64,000 bases of DNA from Nocardia tengchongensis (GCF_018362975.1 NZ_CP074371.1:1612001-1676000), one strand, 5' to 3'; positions 37,381-48,253 are shown, numbered from the stretch's first letter. Notes: a model not told the origin generated them from the sequence alone. Numbers and translations: made by a program.

Positions 37381-40152
37381 GTGACAGTGCTCGACGCGGT
37401 GCCGCCCGGAGACGCCACGCCGGGAGAACCGGATCGGTGGGCCGCCCTGTCCGCGCGCCGCGAGGTGCTCGAGGAATTCGCGAACTACCGCGCCGCCGCG
37501 GCCGCCACCGGCTCACGCAACGCCTGCGGGCTGACCACCGGCGGCTTCTACGACGAGCTCGCCGACCGGGACGGCCGGTTACGCGGCATGTGGGCCGACC
37601 TCTCCGCCGACGTCCTCGACCAGGGCCGGGAAGGACTGCGGCGCATCGACACCCGGGTGCGGCGGCTCATCGAGGACGACGGCATCACCTACACCGAACT
37701 CACCCCCTCCGACGCGCCTGCCACGCCCTCGCCGTGGCGGCTGGACCCCATTCCGCTGCTGCTCTCCGACACCGAGTGGGCCACGCTGGAATCCGGTGTG
37801 GTGCAACGCTCCCGGCTGCTCGACGCGGTCCTCGCCGACATCTACGGTCCGCGCCGCACCCTCACCGAAGGACTGCTGCCGCCGCAGCTCGTCTTCGCCA
37901 ACCAGGGTTATGTGCGTGCCGCACACGGTATTTCGCTGCCTGGTCGGCATCAGCTGTTCCTGCACGCCTGCGATGTCAGCCGCTGGGACGATGGCGGCTT
38001 CCGGGTGCTCGCCGACTGGGCGCAGGCCCCGTCCGGCGCGGGCTACGCGCTGGCCGACCGCCGCGTCGTTTCCGCCGCCATCCCCGAGGCGTTCGAACTG
38101 GCCAGTCCGCGGCCGCTCACCCCGTTCGTGCGGGCCATGCGGCTGATGCTCATCGAGGCCGCGCCCCGGGCCGCCGACGAGGACCCCGTGGTCGTGGTGC
38201 TGAGCCCCGGCGTGCACTCCGAAACCGCTTTCGATCAGGCGTATCTGGCGTCGGTGCTGGGCTTCCCGCTGGTCGAGTCCGCCGACCTGGTGGTGCGTGA
38301 CGGCCGGTTGTGGATGCGTTCGCTGGGCACCCTGAAGCGGGTCGACGTGGTGCTGCGCCGGGTGGACGCCGAATTCTCCGATCCCCTGGATTTGCGGCCG
38401 GATTCGCGGCTGGGCGTGGTTGGCCTGGTTGAGGTGCTGCGCCGCGGCGCGGTCACCGTCGTCAACACGCTCGGCAGCGGGCTTCTGGAGAGTCCTGGCC
38501 TGGCCGCGTTCCTGCCGCGTTTGGCGCGCCGGCTGCTGGACGAGGAATTGGCGTTGCCAGGAGTCGAATCCTATTGGGGTGGAGATGATTCCGAACGCTC
38601 ACACCTGACCGCCAACCTGCACCGGCTGGTATTGCGCTCGACCATCGACGGCGCCGCGATCTTCGGCCCCGTGCTCACCGCCGCCCAGCGCGCGCACTGG
38701 CGGGCCCGGATCGAGGCCGAGGGCTGGAAATGGGTGGGGCAGGAACCCGCCCGGTTCTCGGTCGCCCCGGCGGTGGACGGCGCCGGCGGACTCGCCGCCG
38801 CACCCGTCGCCGTCCGGTTGTTCTCGCTGGCCGGGCGCGTCGGATACCGCGTCATGCAAGGCGGATTGGGGCAACTGCATCAGCGTGGCGGACCGGACGG
38901 CATGGTGGGGGAGGCTGCCGCCAAGGACGTCTGGGTGCGCGCTACCCCCGCCGAGGTGCCCGCCGTGCCCGCGGTCGAGGTGCCGGAGGAACGCGAGCGC
39001 CTGGCGGCGGCCGTCGCGCCGGTCGACGTGGTCAGCTCGCCGCGTGTGCTCAACGACCTGTTCTGGCTGGGCCGCTACGGCGAGCGCGCCGAGGCCACCG
39101 TGCGGCTGCTCGCCGCCATCCACGACCGCCACCAGGACTACCGCTACCGGCCGTGGATGGAGGGCGCGGAGGCCATGCCCATTCTCATGGCCGCGCTGGG
39201 TCGCATGACCGGCACCGCTCCGCCCGCCCCGCGCCGGGCACCCGCGCCGAAACCCATAGCGGTACCGGAAGAATCGGCGGAACAGCCACGCAATCCGCGG
39301 CAGCGCGAATACTCCGACGAACCGACCGTCCCGATCGCGCTGCCGGGCGCGTCCCGCCGCGACCACGACTACCTCGTCTCGCTGACCGTCGACCGCGAGT
39401 TCGCCGGTTCCGTCGCGTTCTCCCTGGAGCACTACGCCAAAGCCGCCCGCGCCGTCCGCGATCAACTCTCGCCCGACACCTGGATGGTGCTCGGCTCCCT
39501 CGACCGCGCCCTGTCGGAATACCGTGACGCGCTGGGCGATCGGGGCGCGGCCCTGTCCACCGTCCATTCCCGCGCCCTGTCCGCGCTGCTGGCGCTGACC
39601 GGGATCGACGCGGAATCGACGGTCCGCGACACCGGCTGGCACGTCATGGACATCGGCCGCCGGCTGGAACGCGCCCTCGCGCTGGCGGCGCTGCTCACCG
39701 CCGCGCTCACCGGCACGCACCCGCCCGAGGCCAGCCGGGTGATCACCGACGCGGTGCTGCAGGCCACCGTCTCCGCGGTGAGTTACCGCCGCCGCCACCG
39801 GGATTCGGTGCGGATCGCCGCCGTGGCGGGCCTGCTGCTGTTCGACGAGCACAATCCGCGGTCGCTGGCCTACCAGCTGCAACGCCTCGACGACGACTTC
39901 CAGGCGCTGCCCGGCGTCTCCGGATCCGCGCGCCCGCAACGACTCCTGGCCGACGCCCAGCGCATGCTGCGCCGCGTCGACCCGGCCGACCTGGAAACGG
40001 TGGCCGCCGACGGCCGTCGCGCCGAACTGGCCGACCTGCTCGACGGCGTCCACCTGCGCCTGCGCAAGCTCTCCGAATCCTTCGAGGCGACCCGGCTGTC
40101 GGTGCCGCTGGAGATCCAGCCGCTGTGGGGCTCCACCCGGGTGGTGGGGTGA
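37381..40152 (+). CDS. Circularly permuted ATP-grasp protein fused to alpha-E (DUF403) domain
   Basis: 923 residues from GTG 37381, with GGGGAAG about eight bases upstream. The N-terminal half is the circularly permuted type-2 ATP-grasp ligase (RLDPIPLLLSDTEW, FANQGYVRAAHG, VVVLSPGVHSETAFDQAYLA, TVVNTLGSGLLESPGL). The C-terminal half (from about residue 545, SPRVLNDLFWLGRYGERAE) is the all-helical alpha-E domain. The two domains are fused, as in M. tuberculosis Rv2567. ATP-grasp enzymes of this type are predicted to form amide bonds to peptides (Iyer and colleagues, amidoligase analysis). It overlaps the next gene by TGATG coupling. Confidence 0.9.
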   Translation: MTVLDAVPPGDATPGEPDRWAALSARREVLEEFANYRAAAAATGSRNACGLTTGGFYDELADRDGRLRGMWADLSADVLDQGREGLRRIDTRVRRLIEDDGITYTELTPSDAPATPSPWRLDPIPLLLSDTEWATLESGVVQRSRLLDAVLADIYGPRRTLTEGLLPPQLVFANQGYVRAAHGISLPGRHQLFLHACDVSRWDDGGFRVLADWAQAPSGAGYALADRRVVSAAIPEAFELASPRPLTPFVRAMRLMLIEAAPRAADEDPVVVVLSPGVHSETAFDQAYLASVLGFPLVESADLVVRDGRLWMRSLGTLKRVDVVLRRVDAEFSDPLDLRPDSRLGVVGLVEVLRRGAVTVVNTLGSGLLESPGLAAFLPRLARRLLDEELALPGVESYWGGDDSERSHLTANLHRLVLRSTIDGAAIFGPVLTAAQRAHWRARIEAEGWKWVGQEPARFSVAPAVDGAGGLAAAPVAVRLFSLAGRVGYRVMQGGLGQLHQRGGPDGMVGEAAAKDVWVRATPAEVPAVPAVEVPEERERLAAAVAPVDVVSSPRVLNDLFWLGRYGERAEATVRLLAAIHDRHQDYRYRPWMEGAEAMPILMAALGRMTGTAPPAPRRAPAPKPIAVPEESAEQPRNPRQREYSDEPTVPIALPGASRRDHDYLVSLTVDREFAGSVAFSLEHYAKAARAVRDQLSPDTWMVLGSLDRALSEYRDALGDRGAALSTVHSRALSALLALTGIDAESTVRDTGWHVMDIGRRLERALALAALLTAALTGTHPPEASRVITDAVLQATVSAVSYRRRHRDSVRIAAVAGLLLFDEHNPRSLAYQLQRLDDDFQALPGVSGSARPQRLLADAQRMLRRVDPADLETVAADGRRAELADLLDGVHLRLRKLSESFEATRLSVPLEIQPLWGSTRVVG

Positions 40153-41048
40153 TGCGCCGCTACCGGGTGCTGCATCGCACCGTCTACGAATACTCGGACG
40201 TGGTCAGCAGTTCCTACGGGCGCGCCTATCTGACTCCGCGCGAGTTCCCGGGCCAGCGGCTGCTCGCCCATGACACCCGCGTCGACCCGATGCCATCGGA
40301 CCGGTCGGTCGGCACCGATGTGTACGGCAACACCACCCTCTACTTCCACGTCACCGCCGGGCACCGCCGCCTCGAGGTCACCGGCGAATCCCTCGTCGAG
40401 GTCACCCCGCCCGGCCCGCCCGCCGCGCAGCCCGCCTGGGAACAGGCCCGCCCGAGCGCCGGAAACGGCCCGCTCGCCGTGGAATTCACCCTCGACCTCA
40501 CCCCGCCCGAGATCACCCCCGAAGTCGCGGCCTATGCCGCCGATTCCTTCCCGCCCGGCCGCCCCCTGCTGGACGCCGTGCGGGAACTCACCACCCGCAT
40601 CCACACCGACTTCGCCTACGAATCCGGCTCCACCACCGTCAGCACCAGCGTCGCCGACGTGTTCGCCGAACGCCGCGGCGTCTGTCAGGACTTCGCCCGC
40701 CTCGGCATCGCCTGCCTGCGCTCACAGGGCCTGGCCGCCCGCTACGTCTCCGGCTACCTCGCCACCGACCCGCCCCCCGGCAAGGAACGCATGGTCGGCG
40801 CCGACGCCACCCACGCCTGGGCCGATGTCTGGCTGCCCGGCGGCGCGGGCCGGTGGATCGGCTTCGACCCCACCAACGACCAGTTCGCCGACGACCGCTA
40901 CGTCACCGTCGCCTGGGGTCGCGATTACGCCGACGTCCCCCCGCTGCGCGGCATCATCTATACCGACGCCCGCGAATCGACCATCATGGTCTCCGTCGAT
41001 GTCGCCCCGATCCCGCCCGATGTCGCCCCGGCCGAGCCGAGGGAGTGA
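40152..41048 (+). CDS. Transglutaminase-like cysteine peptidase/ligase (Rv2569c-like)
   Basis: 298 residues from ATG 40152, whose A is the last base of the preceding TGA stop, so translation is coupled. N-terminal beta-rich domain (YRVLHRTVYEYSDVVSSSY), then the transglutaminase core with catalytic C in RRGVCQDFARLG, H in DATHAWADVWLP and D in WIGFDPTND. It is the third member of the operon. By analogy it processes peptide tags made by the ATP-grasp enzyme. No Anbu proteasome-like subunit, a common partner elsewhere, is in the window. Confidence 0.92.
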   Translation: MRRYRVLHRTVYEYSDVVSSSYGRAYLTPREFPGQRLLAHDTRVDPMPSDRSVGTDVYGNTTLYFHVTAGHRRLEVTGESLVEVTPPGPPAAQPAWEQARPSAGNGPLAVEFTLDLTPPEITPEVAAYAADSFPPGRPLLDAVRELTTRIHTDFAYESGSTTVSTSVADVFAERRGVCQDFARLGIACLRSQGLAARYVSGYLATDPPPGKERMVGADATHAWADVWLPGGAGRWIGFDPTNDQFADDRYVTVAWGRDYADVPPLRGIIYTDARESTIMVSVDVAPIPPDVAPAEPRE

Positions 41049-41111
41049 CACACTCGGACTGTGGCCCCCGCCTCCCCGACTTCCAGGCGCCTATCGCGCC
41101 CCTGTAAACTC

Positions 41112-41162
41112 GTGACCATCATGCAGCGGGCACTTCTCCTCGGCCGCCGCGACGGGGTCTGA
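41112..41162 (+). CDS. leuL: leuA leader peptide
   Basis: A 16-codon frame from GTG 41112 (or 13 codons from ATG 41121) reads ...MQRALLLGRRDGV, with three consecutive leucine codons (CTT CTC CTC), and ends 84 bp before leuA. Leucine-rich leader peptides upstream of leuA are known from actinobacteria (Streptomyces, Corynebacterium) and control leuA by attenuation: ribosome stalling at leucine codons when leucine is scarce changes the downstream RNA fold. Confidence 0.7.
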   Translation: MTIMQRALLLGRRDGV

Positions 41163-43048
<1,886 letters not shown>

Positions 43049-43090
43049 GCGGACCGGGACCGGTACAGCAGAGAAAACGCAGGTAGGAGG

Positions 43091-43117
43091 GCCCGTCTCG
43101 ACGTCGTCGAGACGGGC
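43091..43117. terminator. Hairpin terminator after leuA
   Basis: GCCCGTCTCGA / TCGAGACGGGC, a perfect 11-bp stem extendable to 12 with a 3-base loop, 42 bp after the leuA stop. Confidence 0.8.
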
Positions 43118-43206
43118 TCGCCGCGTCCACGGGGGCCAATAATGCTAGCGTTGGGTCGCATTAGCGCCGAGCTCTCTGTTCGAGCCGTCGAGCAGATGGG
43201 GGACAC

Positions 43207-45000
43207 GTGACTACGAAAGATCAGAATTCGACCGCGAAGCCGGTCGAGGATGTCGACGACGCCCTCGCGGCGGCGGAGGCGGATATTCAGGGCGGGTCCG
43301 CCGAGGTGAAGGAATCCGGTTCCGACGCCGAGGAATCGGCCGCCGGGTTCTTCCCGCCGGTGCCGGATTCGATCGACCAGACCGTGGTGTATCCGGGCAA
43401 CGGGAGTCCCTTCCCGGGTAACGGCCACAATCCGTTCCCGCCGGCCGGACCGTACGGGCAGCCGGGCTTCCCGCCCGCCGGCGGGTTCCCGCCGCCGGAC
43501 GCCGGACAGTTCGCGCCGCCGCCGAATCCCGGTGCGCCGGGCGGTTTTCCGCCGATCGGCGAGATCCGCGAGCAGACCCCCTACGGCGAGATCCGGCAGG
43601 AGATCGGCAGCGACGGCATGGTGCGCCGGGTGTTCCCGGATCAGCAGGGCCACTTCCCCGGTGAGCCGGGCCAGCCCGGTGAGCCGGGCGAGCCCGGGCA
43701 CTTCGGCGGTCCCGGACAGCCGGGACAGTTCGCGCCGTCCAACGATCAGCCGGGCGGTCCGATCTACAGCTGGTCGCCGCCCCCGGCCGCGCCGCCGCAA
43801 CAGCAGCAGCCGCAGGTGGGTTTCCAGCCGGGCTGGAATCCTCAGCAGCAGCAGGGTTTTGCGCCGCAGGGCGGATTCGGGCAGCAGTATGGGCAGCAGC
43901 CCCCGCCGCCCGGGCATTCGGTGAACGACCTCAACCTGCTCAAGCGGGCTCGGCGGGCGCCGGGCAGCGGCTGGCGGCGCGCCGTGCACAAGGCGTCGGG
44001 CGGCGCCATCAACCCGGGCGAGTCGGCCGCGGACGTGGTGCACCGGCAGCTGGTGGACCGGGTGAATCAGCCGGTGCGGGGTGATTACCGGATCGCGATC
44101 CTGTCGCTCAAGGGCGGCGTCGGAAAGACCACCACCACTGTCGGTCTGGGCTCCACCTTCGCCTCGCTGCGCGGTGACCGGGTGATCGCCATCGACGCCA
44201 ACCCCGACCTCGGGACGCTCGCGCACCGGGTGCCGCGGCAGACCCGCTCCACAGTGCGAAACCTGCTGGAGGACGGGCACATCTCGCGGTACTCGGATGT
44301 GCGCGCCCACACCTCGCAGGCACCGAGCCGACTGGAAGTGCTTGCCAGCGAACAGGATCCGGCGGTGTCGGAGGCGTTCTCCGAAGCCGACTACCGCAAG
44401 GCCATCGGCATCCTGCAGCAGTTCTACAACATCATCCTGACCGACTGCGGCACCGGCCTGATGCACTCGGCCATGTCCGGCGTGCTGGATATGGCGAGCT
44501 CGCTGGTGCTGGTCACCTCGCCGGCCATCGACGGCGCGCGCAGCGCCTCGGCCACCCTGGATTGGCTCGACCACCACGGCTACCACAAGCTGGTGGAGCG
44601 AACCGTGGTGGTGGTCAACGCCTCTCGCAAGGGATCCTCGACGGTGGACCTGGACCAGCTGCGCAAGCTGTTCCTGGACCGCACCCGCGCCGTGCAGGTC
44701 GTCCCGTTCGACGACCACCTGGCTGAGGGCGCGGAGATCGACCTCGAACTGGTCGGCAAGCCCACCCGCCGGGCCCTGCTGGAACTGGCCGCCATGGTGG
44801 CCGACGACTTCGGCTATCAGGCTGCCGCGCAAGGGTTCCCGACCCACCAGGGCGGATTCCAGTCGCAGGGCGGCTTCGCGCCGCAACAGGGTGGATTCGC
44901 GCCCCAGCAAGGTGGCATGCCGCCGCAACCGGGTGGTCTCCCGCCGCAGCAAGGTGGCTTCCCGCCGCAGCCGGGCGGCGGTTTCCCGCCGCAGGGCTGA
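43207..45000 (+). CDS. EspI-like MinD/ParA family ATPase with low-complexity arms
   Basis: 597 residues from GTG 43207 (GGGGGA upstream). Residues 1-240 are a Pro/Gly/Gln/Phe-rich disordered arm. A basic linker follows (LLKRARRAPGSGWRRAV), then a deviant-Walker ATPase: SLKGGVGKTTTTVGLG, DANPDLGTLAHR, ILTDCGTGLMHSAM and VVVNASRKGSS. The C-terminal 60 residues are repeats of QGGFAPQ / QPGGLPP. This layout resembles mycobacterial EspI (Rv3876) and related ESX-associated ATPases. No type VII genes are nearby, so the function (protein secretion, cell-pole organisation or partition) is open. Confidence 0.82.
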   Translation: MTTKDQNSTAKPVEDVDDALAAAEADIQGGSAEVKESGSDAEESAAGFFPPVPDSIDQTVVYPGNGSPFPGNGHNPFPPAGPYGQPGFPPAGGFPPPDAGQFAPPPNPGAPGGFPPIGEIREQTPYGEIRQEIGSDGMVRRVFPDQQGHFPGEPGQPGEPGEPGHFGGPGQPGQFAPSNDQPGGPIYSWSPPPAAPPQQQQPQVGFQPGWNPQQQQGFAPQGGFGQQYGQQPPPPGHSVNDLNLLKRARRAPGSGWRRAVHKASGGAINPGESAADVVHRQLVDRVNQPVRGDYRIAILSLKGGVGKTTTTVGLGSTFASLRGDRVIAIDANPDLGTLAHRVPRQTRSTVRNLLEDGHISRYSDVRAHTSQAPSRLEVLASEQDPAVSEAFSEADYRKAIGILQQFYNIILTDCGTGLMHSAMSGVLDMASSLVLVTSPAIDGARSASATLDWLDHHGYHKLVERTVVVVNASRKGSSTVDLDQLRKLFLDRTRAVQVVPFDDHLAEGAEIDLELVGKPTRRALLELAAMVADDFGYQAAAQGFPTHQGGFQSQGGFAPQQGGFAPQQGGMPPQPGGLPPQQGGFPPQPGGGFPPQG

Positions 45001-45031
45001 GTTCCCACAGGTGAGCCCGACTCGGCGAAAG

Positions 45032-45059
45032 GCCCCGCGGTTCAACAGAACCGCGGGGC
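45032..45059. terminator. Strong bidirectional hairpin terminator
   Basis: GCCCCGCGGTTC / GAACCGCGGGGC, a perfect 12-bp stem with loop AACA, followed by TTCGTGCATTTGT. It sits between the convergent ParA-like and LLM genes. Confidence 0.88.
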
Positions 45060-45075
45060 TTCGTGCATTTGTGGG

Positions 45076-46065
45076 TCAGCTCTGAACGAGCGGCGACAGA
45101 GCCCGCCCGGCCAGTTCCACGGTGCCCGCCTCGTGACCGTTGGTGACCAGGTTGACGATGATGCCGTCGATGCCGTGGTCGAGGACCCGGGACTGGATCT
45201 GCTCGGCCACTTCGTCCGGGGTGCCGACGAATTGGCGGTCCGCGGGGGTGTTGCGCAGCGCCTCGTTGGGCATGGCGCCCAGGTCGGTGATGCCGATGCG
45301 GGCCAGCATCTCGGCCTGGGTCTTGCGGGCGCGGTCGCCGTCCTCGTCGACGATGACGAACGCGAGGAAGCTGGTCTCGAGGGTCTTCGGGTCGCGGCCC
45401 GCCTCGTCCAGGCGCGCGTGCAGGGCGTCGAGCTTGCGGGGGAGCTCGGAGGCGTTGCAGATGATGTTGAGGTGGTCGGCGAAGCGGGCGGCCAGGCCGA
45501 AGGTCTTCTTCTCGCCGCCGCCGCCCAGCAGGATCGGCAGGTCGTCGCGCACCCGCGGCTCGTTCATGGCGTCGTTGGTGCGGTACCACTTGCCGTCGAA
45601 GGTGGAGTGCTGCCCGCGCAGCATCGGGGTGATGATCTCCAGGGACTCCTCGAGCTTCTCGAATCGCTCGGTGAAGGTGCCGAAGTCGAAGCCGTAGGCC
45701 TGGTGCTCGAGCTCGAACCAGCCCGCGCCGATACCGAGCACGGCCCGGCCGCCGCTGACCACGTCGAGGGTGGTGACGGTCTTGGCGGTGAGCGCCGGGT
45801 TGCGGTAGGTGTTGCCGGTCACCAAGGCGGACAACTGGATTCGCTCGGTCGAGGCGGCGAGCCCGGACAGCGTGGTGTACGCCTCCAGCATCGGCTCCTC
45901 GGGCGCCCCGATCAGCGGCAACTGGTAGAAGTGGTCCATCACGAAGGCCGCGTCGAAGCCCGCCGCCTCGGCTTCCCGCGCCTGCGCCGCCACCGCCGGG
46001 AAGAGGTCCCGGGGCGCGACCCCGTAGCTGAAGTTCGGCATCTGATACCCGAGTCGAATGCTCAT
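45076..46065 (-). CDS. LLM-class F420-dependent oxidoreductase
   Basis: 329 residues from ATG 46065 (MSIRLGYQMPNFSYG). Luciferase-like TIM barrel: EAEAAGFDAAFVMDHFYQLP, LSALVTGNTYRNPALTAKTV, LDVVSGGRAVLGIGAGW and the loop GWFELEHQAYGFDFGTF typical of F420-binding actinobacterial members. Substrate unknown. The start sits about eight bases behind a MerR-type promoter, so the message is probably leaderless. The gene in front is a LysR regulator on the same strand, which does not fit the MerR-like operator. Confidence 0.9.
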   Translation of the reverse strand: MSIRLGYQMPNFSYGVAPRDLFPAVAAQAREAEAAGFDAAFVMDHFYQLPLIGAPEEPMLEAYTTLSGLAASTERIQLSALVTGNTYRNPALTAKTVTTLDVVSGGRAVLGIGAGWFELEHQAYGFDFGTFTERFEKLEESLEIITPMLRGQHSTFDGKWYRTNDAMNEPRVRDDLPILLGGGGEKKTFGLAARFADHLNIICNASELPRKLDALHARLDEAGRDPKTLETSFLAFVIVDEDGDRARKTQAEMLARIGITDLGAMPNEALRNTPADRQFVGTPDEVAEQIQSRVLDHGIDGIIVNLVTNGHEAGTVELAGRALSPLVQS

Positions 46066-46072
46066 GAGCGCC

Positions 46073-46103
46073 ACGGTAGGACTTGGAGCGCACTCCAAGT
46101 CAA
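46073..46103 (-). promoter_or_regulatory. MerR-type promoter/operator of the LLM oxidoreductase gene
   Basis: Minus strand: -35 TTGACT (46103-46098), exactly 19 bp, then -10 TACCGT (46078-46073). The spacer contains the perfect dyad ACTTGGAG-CGCA-CTCCAAGT (plus-strand 46081-46100), which resembles the CTTGGAGT-NN-ACTCCAAG operators of the NmlR/AdhR branch of MerR regulators. Expected transcription start is at or next to the ATG at 46065. Confidence 0.7.
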
Positions 46104-46168
46104 CAGGTGATTTCCGTGCCGGTCGCCCGGCGTGGCCGGCCCGGGACCCCGCTGGGGTCCGCGGCGGG

Positions 46169-47068
46169 CTATTCCGCGCCGGTGGCGCGGCGGGCGGCGG
46201 TCTGGAAGGCGGCGATGACCATGGCGACGGCAGGGCGTTTGTCGGCGTGCGGGCGGGTGGCCAGATCGTAGACGCGGGCCGCGCGCACCCCGGCCAGGCG
46301 CAGCATCACCAGGTGCGGGTGGCGGACCGCGTAGCGGGGCATCAGGGCCACCCCGTAGCCGGTGGCCACCAGCGCTTCGATCACGCTGAATTCGTTGAGC
46401 CGCTGGGCGATTCGCGGCTGCACTCCGGTCACCGTCGCGATCGAGCGCAGCACGTCGTCGACCGGGAAGCCGGTGCGCACGCTGATCCAGGTCTCGTCGG
46501 CCAGTTCCGCGGGCACCACCGCGCCCTGCCGGGCCAGCCGGTGATCGGGCGCGACCACCACGTCGATCGGCTCCCGCATCAGCACCTGCGCGGCCACCCG
46601 CGGCCCGCTGAGCGACGGCGCGCGCTCGTCGCGATGGGTCAGCACCACGTCGTAATCGGCCAGCAATCGCGGCACCTCACTGGGCGGCACGTCCTCGTCC
46701 CGCGCCACCACGTCCACGCCGCTGTCCTCCAATTCGGCCAGCACGTGCGGCAGCAGCAGCGCGGCCCCGGACGGGAACAGCGCCACCCGCACCCGCCCCC
46801 GCGGCTTCCCGCGATACTCGGCCATCTCCGTGACCGCCCGCTCCATCGCCGCGAGCACCTCGTCGGCTCGCACGACCAGGGCTCGACCGGCATCGGTGAG
46901 CCGTACTCGCCGGCCGTCGGGTTCCAGCAGCGCCACCCCGGCCTCCCGGGCCAGCACCTTCAACTGCTGCGACACCGCCGACGGTGTCATCGACAGCGCT
47001 TCGGCCACCGCCGCAACCGTCCCGCGATCAGCCAGTTCGCGCAGCACCCGCAGCCGCTCGAGTGACAT
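46169..47068 (-). CDS. LysR-family transcriptional regulator
   Basis: 299 residues from ATG 47068 (MSLERLRVLRELADRG, the usual LysR beginning). An upstream in-frame GTG at 47200 would add a 44-residue Pro-rich arm not typical of the family. Winged HTH at 1-60 (GTVAAVAEALSMTPSAVSQQLKVL), then the two-lobed periplasmic-binding-like effector domain (VRVALFPSGAALLLPHVLAEL, MREPIDVVVAPDHRLA, GYGVALMPRYAV). It is divergent from the EamA transporter gene and probably regulates it. Confidence 0.9.
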   Translation of the reverse strand: MSLERLRVLRELADRGTVAAVAEALSMTPSAVSQQLKVLAREAGVALLEPDGRRVRLTDAGRALVVRADEVLAAMERAVTEMAEYRGKPRGRVRVALFPSGAALLLPHVLAELEDSGVDVVARDEDVPPSEVPRLLADYDVVLTHRDERAPSLSGPRVAAQVLMREPIDVVVAPDHRLARQGAVVPAELADETWISVRTGFPVDDVLRSIATVTGVQPRIAQRLNEFSVIEALVATGYGVALMPRYAVRHPHLVMLRLAGVRAARVYDLATRPHADKRPAVAMVIAAFQTAARRATGAE

Positions 47069-47207
47069 GAGCGGCCCGTCGGATCGCGGTGCGGCGGACG
47101 CACCGGCCGTGTCCGGTGGCGGCGGGCCGGTCACGGCTGGGGTTTTGCGGGGGACGCGGCGTGGGGGTGGGACGGAGCGGGGCGGGTCGGGCTGCGGCAC
47201 GGTTAAG

Positions 47208-47231
47208 TTCTACTACATTGTTGGTGCAGAA
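47208..47231. promoter_or_regulatory. Candidate LysR operator in the AT-rich divergent region
   Basis: The 47201-47275 gap is strongly AT-rich for this genome. TTCTAC (47208-47213) and GCAGAA (47226-47231) form an interrupted dyad of the LysR T-N11-A kind between the regulator and the EamA gene. Confidence 0.3.
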
Positions 47232-47275
47232 TTATTCGATTGTTCTTACTTATTAGCGCCCGCAAGATTTTCGGC

Positions 47276-48253
47276 ATGACCAATCGCGATCGACTGCTCG
47301 GGCTCGCCGTCGTGGTGCTGTGGGGGTTGAACTTCCTCGCCATCCACGTCGGGCTGGAGCACTTCCCGCCGTTCTTCTTCGCGGGGCTGCGGTTCGCCGT
47401 GATCGCGATTCCGGTGCTGCTGTTCGTGCCGCGGCCGCGGGTGCCGTGGCGGTGGTTGCTGCTGTACGGGATCGGGTTCGGGATCCTGCAGTTCGCGTTC
47501 CTGTTCACGGCGTTGCGAGCGGGGATGCCGACGGGGTTGTCCTCGCTGGTGCTGCAGTCCTCGGCGCCGTTCACGGTGTTGCTGGGCGCGGTGTTCCTGC
47601 GGGAGCGGTTGCGGGGCGTCCAGTTGGCGGGGATCGCGGTGGCCATGGCGGGGATGGCGGTGATCGGCTGGGATCGGGCGCACCACGCGGCCCTGCTGCC
47701 GCTGCTGCTGACCTTGCTGGGCGGATTGGGCTGGGCCTTCGGCAATATCGGGTCCCGGATGGCCGCAGCCGCGTCCGAGAACGTGAACCCGCTGCACCTC
47801 ACGCTGTGGATGGCCGTGGTGCCGCCGATTCCGATGTTCGCGCTGTCCGCGCTCACCGAGGGGCCGGCCACCGGCTGGAACGACCTGATCGCGTCCTGCT
47901 CCTCGACCGGGTGGCCCGCGTTCGCCGCACTGGCCTACATCGTGGCGCTGGGCACCATCGCGGGCTCGGGGCTGTGGACGTATCTGATGAGCCGCTACCC
48001 GGCGAGCACGGTGGCTCCGCTGTCACTGGTTGTGCCGGTGGTGGGGATCGCCGCCTCCTGGGCCTTCCTGCATGAGACTCCGTCGGCGTTGTCCCTGGTC
48101 GGGGCGCTGATCGTGATCGTGGGCGCGTTCACGGCCACCTCGGCGGGCCGTCGGGTGCCGGCGGCCGTGGTCGAGGACGCCACGCCCGGGCCAATTCGAC
48201 ACACCGAGCCGACACGCCAGCCATTTCAGGACCCCAAGCTGGTCGATGCCTAG
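47276..48253 (+). CDS. EamA/DMT-family transporter
   Basis: 325 residues from ATG 47276 (MTNRDRLLGLAVVVLWGLNF). Ten membrane helices in two EamA repeats. The first contains WGLNFLAIHVGLEHFPPFFFAGLR and the second begins GLGWAFGNIGSRM. The end is a ~40-residue soluble tail. The drug/metabolite transporter family includes amino-acid and metabolite exporters (RhtA/YdcZ-like); the substrate is not visible. Divergent from a LysR gene, a common regulator-exporter arrangement. Confidence 0.9.
   Translation: MTNRDRLLGLAVVVLWGLNFLAIHVGLEHFPPFFFAGLRFAVIAIPVLLFVPRPRVPWRWLLLYGIGFGILQFAFLFTALRAGMPTGLSSLVLQSSAPFTVLLGAVFLRERLRGVQLAGIAVAMAGMAVIGWDRAHHAALLPLLLTLLGGLGWAFGNIGSRMAAAASENVNPLHLTLWMAVVPPIPMFALSALTEGPATGWNDLIASCSSTGWPAFAALAYIVALGTIAGSGLWTYLMSRYPASTVAPLSLVVPVVGIAASWAFLHETPSALSLVGALIVIVGAFTATSAGRRVPAAVVEDATPGPIRHTEPTRQPFQDPKLVDA

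Noticed and set aside
47069..47200. N-terminal 44-residue extension of the LysR regulator
   Set aside because: The extension is Pro-rich and unlike LysR N-termini, and the ATG at 47068 begins the HTH as usual.
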